Shown here: piece by piece, positions 7,910-11,657 of the stretch
How the letters are laid out: the number at the start of each line of letters is the position of its first letter
Numbering within the stretch: position 1 is the stretch's first letter
Source of the DNA: an uncultured bacterium
Lineage (GTDB): Bacteria > Planctomycetota > Phycisphaerae > Phycisphaerales > SM1A02
Length of the DNA: 11,657 nt
NCBI GenBank assembly: GCA_903914045.1
Contig: CAIWNO010000234.1
Span: forward strand, 1-11,657
Reading direction: 5' to 3'
The notes under the pieces: generated by a model
Told to the model about the DNA's origin: nothing
Seen by the model: the letters and a program-made list of their open reading frames with translations, nothing else
The model's database searches: none
Position numbers and translations under genes: made by a program

Positions 7910-8977
7910 TCAAATGGCCACTCCAACTGAGTGGGCGGGAAGCAATCCCATGGTCTGGGCACATCCCATTCGTATATTCATGCATTGCATGGCTTGGCCC
8001 GCCGCGCCTTTGACCAAGTTGTCAATGGATGACGCAATGACCAAGTGATTGTGCGCGGCGTCAACCATGAGCGAAATATCGCAGTAGTTGGTGCGCTCCA
8101 CGGCGGCAATTGAACTCCACACTCCGGCGTCTAGCAATCGTATAAATGGTTCGTCGGCGTAGTGCGCTGCAAGCGTTTCGCGAACCTTGGACTCGCTCAC
8201 GCCGGGCATAAGTTCAACATGAATGGTGCTGACAATGCCGCGATCAAGCGGCAGCAAATGCGGCGTGAACAAAATATCCAGTTGCGTTTCTTGCCGCATC
8301 TCTGGCTGATGCCGGTGTTGAAGCGGGCTGTACGGTTGAAAGCTAACTTCGCAAAATAAATTTTTGGTGGTGGCGCCACGGCCTGCGCCACTGACGCCGC
8401 TTGCGGAATCCACAATCACGGGTCGTGAACAATTGAGAAGTTTCGCATTCATGAGTGGACGCAAGGGCAGAATGACGGAGGTTGGATAGCACCCCGCGCA
8501 AGCGATCAAGTCAGCATCAGCGAGCGCAGCGCGATTGAGTTCCGGCAAGCCATACACCGCTTGTGCAAGCAAATCGCTTGCTGGATGCGTGAATCCGTAA
8601 TGCGCCGGATACGCCGCGGCGTCGCGCAAGCGAAACGCCGCTGACAGATCAATGACAATCAGTCCGTGCGCAAGCAGGGCTGGCGCCAACTCGGCGCTGG
8701 CCTCATGCGGAGTGGCCAAGAAAATAACTTTGGCGCCGCACGCCACGATTGCCTCAACAGTGGCCGTATGAATAGGCAAGTCGTTGACGCCACGCAGCCG
8801 TGGAAAAATATCCGACATGACGCGCACCGCCGCGTTGCTTGCGCGCTCCGAGGCGAACAAGGCCACGACCTCCACCAAAGGATGGGCCGCGGCAATGCTG
8901 GCCAATTCGGCGCCGGTGTATCCGGCCGCTCCAACAATAGCTATTCGAATTGGTGTCTCGTTCAAGGTGTGTTGCAT
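7910..8977 (-). CDS. argC: N-acetyl-gamma-glutamyl-phosphate reductase ArgC
   Basis: ArgC reduces N-acetylglutamyl phosphate to the semialdehyde with NADPH. The Rossmann loop is GAAGYTG (16-22). The catalytic Cys is C163 in ACAGCYPTS. HRHQPE (221-226) holds the expected catalytic His. FTPHLLPLDRGI (237-248) and DNLVKGAAGQAMQCMN (319-334) are standard family blocks. At 355 residues it is a normal long-form (type 1) enzyme. The Cys context, CAGCYPT where NPGCYPT is usual, is a mild variant that keeps the GCYPT core. The ATG follows the argR TAA by a single base (TAACATG), so the two are almost certainly co-transcribed and probably translationally coupled. Confidence 0.96.
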   Translation of the reverse strand: MQHTLNETPIRIAIVGAAGYTGAELASIAAAHPLVEVVALFASERASNAAVRVMSDIFPRLRGVNDLPIHTATVEAIVACGAKVIFLATPHEASAELAPALLAHGLIVIDLSAAFRLRDAAAYPAHYGFTHPASDLLAQAVYGLPELNRAALADADLIACAGCYPTSVILPLRPLMNAKLLNCSRPVIVDSASGVSGAGRGATTKNLFCEVSFQPYSPLQHRHQPEMRQETQLDILFTPHLLPLDRGIVSTIHVELMPGVSESKVRETLAAHYADEPFIRLLDAGVWSSIAAVERTNYCDISLMVDAAHNHLVIASSIDNLVKGAAGQAMQCMNIRMGCAQTMGLLPAHSVGVAI

Positions 8978-8978
8978 G

Positions 8979-9455
8979 TTATTTGCGAATTGGCCTACGC
9001 GGCCTTTCCCCGTTGCCCTGCAAAATATTTTTTAGACGAGTGGCCAAGTTGCGCGCCAGCGACGCGCTCTTTGCGACCAACAAGATAGTGTCATCGCCCG
9101 CGAGCGTGCCCAGCGAACCCTCCAAGCGAATTCGATCAAGCTCAACCGCAAGCGGAGTAGCGTGGCCTGTGCGCGTGCGCAAGACCACCATTTGTCCACC
9201 AACCTCCACATCCAGCAGATAGGTTTGCACCGCGGCGCTGATATCGGAATTATTCACGGCGGCGGAGCCTGGCAACTGCCAACCCGTAGGGCCCTTCATG
9301 ACGCCAAGATCAGCCAAATCCCGCGATAAAGTGGCTTGTGTCACGTCCACGCCCTCGGCGCGCAATTGTTTCAGCAAGCCATGTTGACTTGTAACGCGGC
9401 CCGTTTGCAGAAGCCGTTCAATCATGCGCCGACGAGTTGGTTTGGAGGAATCCAT
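8979..9455 (-). CDS. argR: Arginine-responsive transcriptional repressor ArgR
   Basis: ArgR is a hexameric DNA-binding protein that uses arginine as co-repressor. The N-terminal winged-helix domain (about 1-65) includes VTQATLSRDLADLGVMK (38-54), which holds the recognition helix. The C-terminal domain contains the arginine-binding and trimer-forming GTLAGDDTILLV. The 158-residue length is normal. The wording of the DNA-binding domain is closer to the actinobacterial/firmicute style than to E. coli ArgR. It is the first gene of the operon it presumably controls, 1 base ahead of argC, which implies autoregulation. No Shine-Dalgarno sequence precedes the ATG at 9455; the bases just upstream read CCTCCT, the reverse of one. 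The mRNA may therefore be leaderless or nearly so. A later in-frame ATG at 9425 would cut into the first helix and is less likely. Confidence 0.94.
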   Translation of the reverse strand: MDSSKPTRRRMIERLLQTGRVTSQHGLLKQLRAEGVDVTQATLSRDLADLGVMKGPTGWQLPGSAAVNNSDISAAVQTYLLDVEVGGQMVVLRTRTGHATPLAVELDRIRLEGSLGTLAGDDTILLVAKSASLARNLATRLKNILQGNGERPRRPIRK

Positions 9456-9461
9456 AGGAGG

Positions 9462-9467
9462 TATAAT
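9462..9467 (+). promoter_or_regulatory. Candidate -10 element for the porin gene
   Basis: TATAAT, a perfect -10 hexamer, lies on the plus strand about 45 bases before the porin reading frame. No good -35 sits 16-18 bases upstream; the nearest is TTGGTT at 9437-9442, with a long 19-base spacer. If it is active, transcription would begin near 9474, giving a leader of about 40 bases, and would exclude the ATG at 9469. It lies within one of the ARG-box-like sites, so ArgR could affect both divergent genes. Confidence 0.3.
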
Positions 9468-9493
9468 TATGCAACAACTGTATAAAAAAGCAA
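9466..9493 (-). promoter_or_regulatory. Candidate promoter of the arg operon
   Basis: Read on the minus strand, TTGCTT (9488-9493) and CATAAT (9466-9471) are separated by 16 bases and resemble sigma-70 -35 and -10 elements. The predicted transcription start falls about 5-10 bases downstream, almost at the argR ATG (9455). This agrees with the lack of a Shine-Dalgarno sequence there. Both elements lie inside the ARG-box-like sites. The -35 match is weak (TTG only). Confidence 0.35.
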
Positions 9494-9501
9494 GAAGATA
9501 A
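9469..9501 (+). other. Ten-codon open frame with a perfect Shine-Dalgarno
   Basis: AGGAGG (9456-9461) lies 7 bases before an ATG at 9469. The frame reads MQQLYKKARR and stops at TAA. It is one frame off the downstream porin. Three readings are possible: a short leader peptide ending in two AGA Arg codons, the true porin start displaced by a one-base change in the run of six A at 9484-9489, or chance, since the AGGAGG is also the antisense of the DNA just upstream of argR. The sequence alone cannot decide. Confidence 0.2.
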
Positions 9502-9512
9502 TAATATTATTT

Positions 9513-10940
9513 TTGGTAATTTTGAAATTGTTGAATCGCTCCACGCAACGACTTGCAATTGGAAGTGCGTTACTCGCCACCATCTCTTTCGCCACCATTG
9601 CCTTCGCTGACGACGCGACGGATCGTTTTCTAAAGGCGCTCTCCACCACAAAGATGGGAGATTCCCGATTTGGCACGCTGAGGGAAACGCAGGACTTTGG
9701 AACATTCTGGTTAGTGCCCAATGTGGATCCTTTCTTTGGCGCGCATAAGCCCTTCATTCGCTTGGCGCTGGACGCTCCGCAACCACTTCCAATTGATGAA
9801 GGTCGAATTGATCCGCTTCTTTCAATCGATCCATTTTCCCCCATCACGTCGCCGCTTCGCAACTTGGAATTGTGGATGCGTGAAAGATTGAGCGTGAAGA
9901 CTGACTTGTACAATTGCACCGTTGCCCAGCAAGCCAGCAGCAGCATTGCGGGCCAGGTTCGTGGCGCCGTCAGCAATCGCTTCAGCTACCGAATTGATTG
10001 GAAAGCCTGGGAAATAGAGGGAATTGGCCTGGGCTCCATTACCGCGCAATTTCGCGCCAACAACAATTGGAGCGCGCAGAATGTGAATCTCAGCGCGGCG
10101 ATTGGTTCAAATATTGTCATTGTGGATTCGGTTGAAAATTCAATGAACACATTTTTGTCGCGCCTCTACGCGCAGCAAGGTTTTTGCGATGACCGCATTC
10201 TTGTTGGCGCCGGAAAAATTCTTCCCAACGACACCACGGGCGTAAATTTTTTCGCCGACGATGAAACCAATCAATTTCTTGCCAGTTGCTTTGACGGTGG
10301 CGACGCCATGCCCATTGGCTGGAACAGCTATCTGCCTGGCGCCTTCGCGCAATTTATTCCTGTTGATGGTTTTTATGTCAACACACTGTTGACCAGTCCG
10401 CTTGGCGCGTTGAATTCGGGCGGCGGATTTGGAACCGTGGGCGATGGCTTCTATCTTGTCGGCGCGGAAGCTGGCATTGTCACGGCCCTTGGCGCGGACA
10501 AGGATCTCATTGGCCGCTATTCCGTTTTTGTGTGCAACACCAACGCCGGCAACGATACGCCCAGCACCAACACCAAGCAGTCTGGCAACGCCATGACGCT
10601 TATCGCGCAGCAATTTCTTGACCGCGACATGGGCGTGTGGTTGGCGTATCAATTAAGCGACTCCAATATCAGCCCCGCCTCGCAGGAAATCACCACGGGC
10701 GTCAGTTTGGAAAATGCGTTTGGCCGCCATGGCGATGGCGTTGGTCTTGGTTTGGCCTGGACCGATTCATCCACGGCGGGGGATCGCCAGCAAAAAACAA
10801 TTGAAACCTACTATCGTCTGCGGCTGACAGGCAGCATGGAATTGACCGCGGATCTTCAATTGATTGATGATCTAACCAATCCGCAAGCCAAGGGCGGAGC
10901 GACGTGGGTGTTTGGCTTGCGCTCTAAAATAAAATTTTAA
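9513..10940 (+). CDS. OprB-like outer-membrane porin
   Basis: This is a probable beta-barrel porin of the carbohydrate-selective OprB family, which lets sugars or other small solutes cross the outer membrane. A signal peptide covers residues 1-32, with hydrophobic IGSALLATISFATIAFA and cleavage before DD. The mature protein has alternating polar/hydrophobic strands, many Asn/Gly/aromatic residues, and OprB-like blocks such as LVGAGKILPND. The segment near the C-terminus reads ETYYRLRLTGSMELTADLQ, and the protein ends SKIKF with the terminal Phe expected of barrel assembly signals. The 475-residue length suits the family. The substrate is unknown. The start is uncertain: no in-frame ATG precedes the signal peptide, and the candidates are TTG at 9513, 9522, 9528 or 9531, none with a good Shine-Dalgarno. 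I give the first. It is transcribed away from argR across a 57-base gap. No clear terminator of its own follows in 10941-11032. Confidence 0.75.
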   Translation: MVILKLLNRSTQRLAIGSALLATISFATIAFADDATDRFLKALSTTKMGDSRFGTLRETQDFGTFWLVPNVDPFFGAHKPFIRLALDAPQPLPIDEGRIDPLLSIDPFSPITSPLRNLELWMRERLSVKTDLYNCTVAQQASSSIAGQVRGAVSNRFSYRIDWKAWEIEGIGLGSITAQFRANNNWSAQNVNLSAAIGSNIVIVDSVENSMNTFLSRLYAQQGFCDDRILVGAGKILPNDTTGVNFFADDETNQFLASCFDGGDAMPIGWNSYLPGAFAQFIPVDGFYVNTLLTSPLGALNSGGGFGTVGDGFYLVGAEAGIVTALGADKDLIGRYSVFVCNTNAGNDTPSTNTKQSGNAMTLIAQQFLDRDMGVWLAYQLSDSNISPASQEITTGVSLENAFGRHGDGVGLGLAWTDSSTAGDRQQKTIETYYRLRLTGSMELTADLQLIDDLTNPQAKGGATWVFGLRSKIKF

Positions 10941-11032
10941 TTGACAAGATTGGTTTGTGTAACGCATCACGTGTGTATCGCACAACAAAAACAATTCACA
11001 ACACTTTGATAAAAACCTTGCACCGCAACAAA

Positions 11033-11061
11033 AAACCAGGACGTGTGGGACGTCCTGGTTT
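11033..11061 (-). terminator. Intrinsic terminator of infC
   Basis: AAACCAGGACGT (11033-11044) pairs perfectly with ACGTCCTGGTTT (11050-11061) around the 5-base loop GTGGG. On the minus strand the stem is followed by a T-run (TTTTTTG), the form of a strong Rho-independent terminator, 34 bases after the infC stop. On the plus strand only three T follow, so it would terminate the convergent porin transcript only weakly. Confidence 0.9.
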
Positions 11062-11095
11062 ACAAATGCAAGTTTAAAAAAATCAAACGACCAGT

Positions 11096-11656
11096 TTAGG
11101 AATTGGCCTTAGTTGAAGTTGGAGTTTCAACGGTCACATCCGTGGCAGCAACAACTTTCTTTGGCTTGGCCGCTTTCTTTGGCTTCTTCACAGCGGTTTC
11201 ACCCGTGGCCATAGTCGCCGATTCGCCATTGGCAACGGCGTCGCCCTCTGGCTTTGCCGCCGCGGCTTTTTCCGCCTTGGTTGGCGCAGGCTTTGGCGTT
11301 GGATGCTTGCGCTTGTACGCGTCAATGCGCGCACGATCTGGAGACAACATTGCGGAGAGTCGCTTGCCGTTGAATCGCGGCGGACTATCCAAGCGCGCCA
11401 GATCAACCAACTTTGCGATGGCATCGTTCAATTTCACGGCGCCAATTTCCTTGTGCGCCATTTCGCGGCCCTTGTAACTGGCCACCAATTGAACTTTGTG
11501 TCCTTCAAGCAGAAATCGCCGCGCTTGTTGCACGCGAATCTCAACATCATGCGGATCCACTTTCATGCTGCGACCCAAGCGAACTTCCTTCATTTCAAAG
11601 GTCTTGGTCTTGCGACCTTGCTTGTCCTTCTTGGCCTGCTCGTATTTGTACTTTCC
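11096..11656 (-). CDS. infC: Translation initiation factor IF-3 (5' end outside window)
   Basis: IF-3 binds the 30S subunit, keeps it from joining 50S too early and checks the initiator tRNA and start codon. The frame is open to the window edge. It begins GKYKYEQAKKDKQGRKTKT, the end of the N-terminal domain plus the interdomain helix. The C-terminal domain follows, with KEVRLG, ARRFLLEGHKVQL and the conserved YKGREMAHKEIG. Most of the N-terminal domain lies beyond the window. After the C-terminal domain (about 11341) comes a low-complexity tail of about 80 residues, rich in Lys, Ala, Pro and Thr (including KKPKKAAKPKK); most IF-3 proteins stop near the start of this tail. The usual partners rpmI and rplT do not follow; a terminator does. 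Confidence 0.95.
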   Translation of the reverse strand, partial: GKYKYEQAKKDKQGRKTKTFEMKEVRLGRSMKVDPHDVEIRVQQARRFLLEGHKVQLVASYKGREMAHKEIGAVKLNDAIAKLVDLARLDSPPRFNGKRLSAMLSPDRARIDAYKRKHPTPKPAPTKAEKAAAAKPEGDAVANGESATMATGETAVKKPKKAAKPKKVVAATDVTVETPTSTKANS

Positions 11657-11657
11657 A

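Larger units (their letters stand above)
9458..9494. promoter_or_regulatory. Two adjacent ARG-box-like sites (candidate ArgR operator)
   Basis: Compared with the E. coli ARG box (TGAAT, four A/T bases, ATTCA), two candidate boxes occur. On the plus strand, TGTAT-AAAA-AAGCA has its core at 9479-9492. On the minus strand, TGCAT-AATT-ATACC has its core at 9460-9473. Each matches 7 of the 10 conserved bases. As 18-bp boxes they are separated by 1 bp; pairs in E. coli are usually 2-3 bp apart. They sit directly upstream of argR, over its probable promoter, where autorepression would act. The region is AT-rich, so partial matches by chance are possible. Confidence 0.38.

Noticed and set aside
7044..7985. 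Longer ArgB starting at 7985
   Set aside because: It would overlap argC by 76 bases, while all other junctions overlap by at most 4, and the added 28 residues do not resemble the helix of arginine-sensitive kinases.
7626..9088. Long plus-strand open frames antisense to argB, argC and argR
   Set aside because: They lie wholly opposite well-supported genes, have no family motifs, and are explained by the codon bias of the minus-strand genes.
10941..10970. Perfect TTGACA after the porin stop as a promoter
   Set aside because: No -10-like hexamer lies 16-18 bases downstream, and no plus-strand gene follows before the infC terminator.

Overview
The window looks like chromosomal DNA from a Gram-negative (diderm) bacterium. 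The evidence for this is an outer-membrane porin that ends in a terminal Phe, exported enzymes, and core genes for translation and amino-acid synthesis. The phylum cannot be fixed from the sequence. ArgG is the type I form. ArgR resembles the form common in actinobacteria and firmicutes. ArgB resembles the short E. coli form. IF-3 carries a long Lys/Ala-rich tail. I see no phage, insertion sequence, CRISPR array, tRNA or rRNA.

Layout, left to right. The 3' end of an unrecognised plus-strand gene (3-137) is separated by a hairpin from a convergent gene for an exported S1/P1-type zinc nuclease (165-1355, minus). Positions 1356-1587 hold no convincing gene. Positions 1588-9455 are a single tightly packed minus-strand arginine operon, transcribed argR-argC-argB-argF-argG-argH(A)-argJ. 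Its junctions are 1- or 4-base overlaps or gaps of at most 8 bases. A short AT-rich region of 57 bases (9456-9512) separates argR from a divergent plus-strand OprB-like porin (9513-10940). A strong intrinsic terminator (11033-11061) then ends the minus-strand infC gene (translation initiation factor IF-3), whose 5' end runs off the window.

How the genes work together. ArgH(A) carries a C-terminal GNAT domain that should make N-acetylglutamate. ArgB phosphorylates it and ArgC reduces it to the semialdehyde. An ArgD aminotransferase, absent here, would make N-acetylornithine. ArgJ moves the acetyl group back to glutamate and releases ornithine. ArgF makes citrulline, ArgG makes argininosuccinate, and the ArgH domain releases arginine and fumarate. 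ArgR, encoded first, probably senses arginine and represses its own operon through two degenerate ARG-box-like sites next to its start. The most notable points are the ArgH-acetyltransferase fusion in an operon that also has argJ, argR as the leading gene, the ambiguous start of the porin, and low-complexity insertions or tails in the nuclease, ArgJ and IF-3. I did not find a clearly new multi-gene system.
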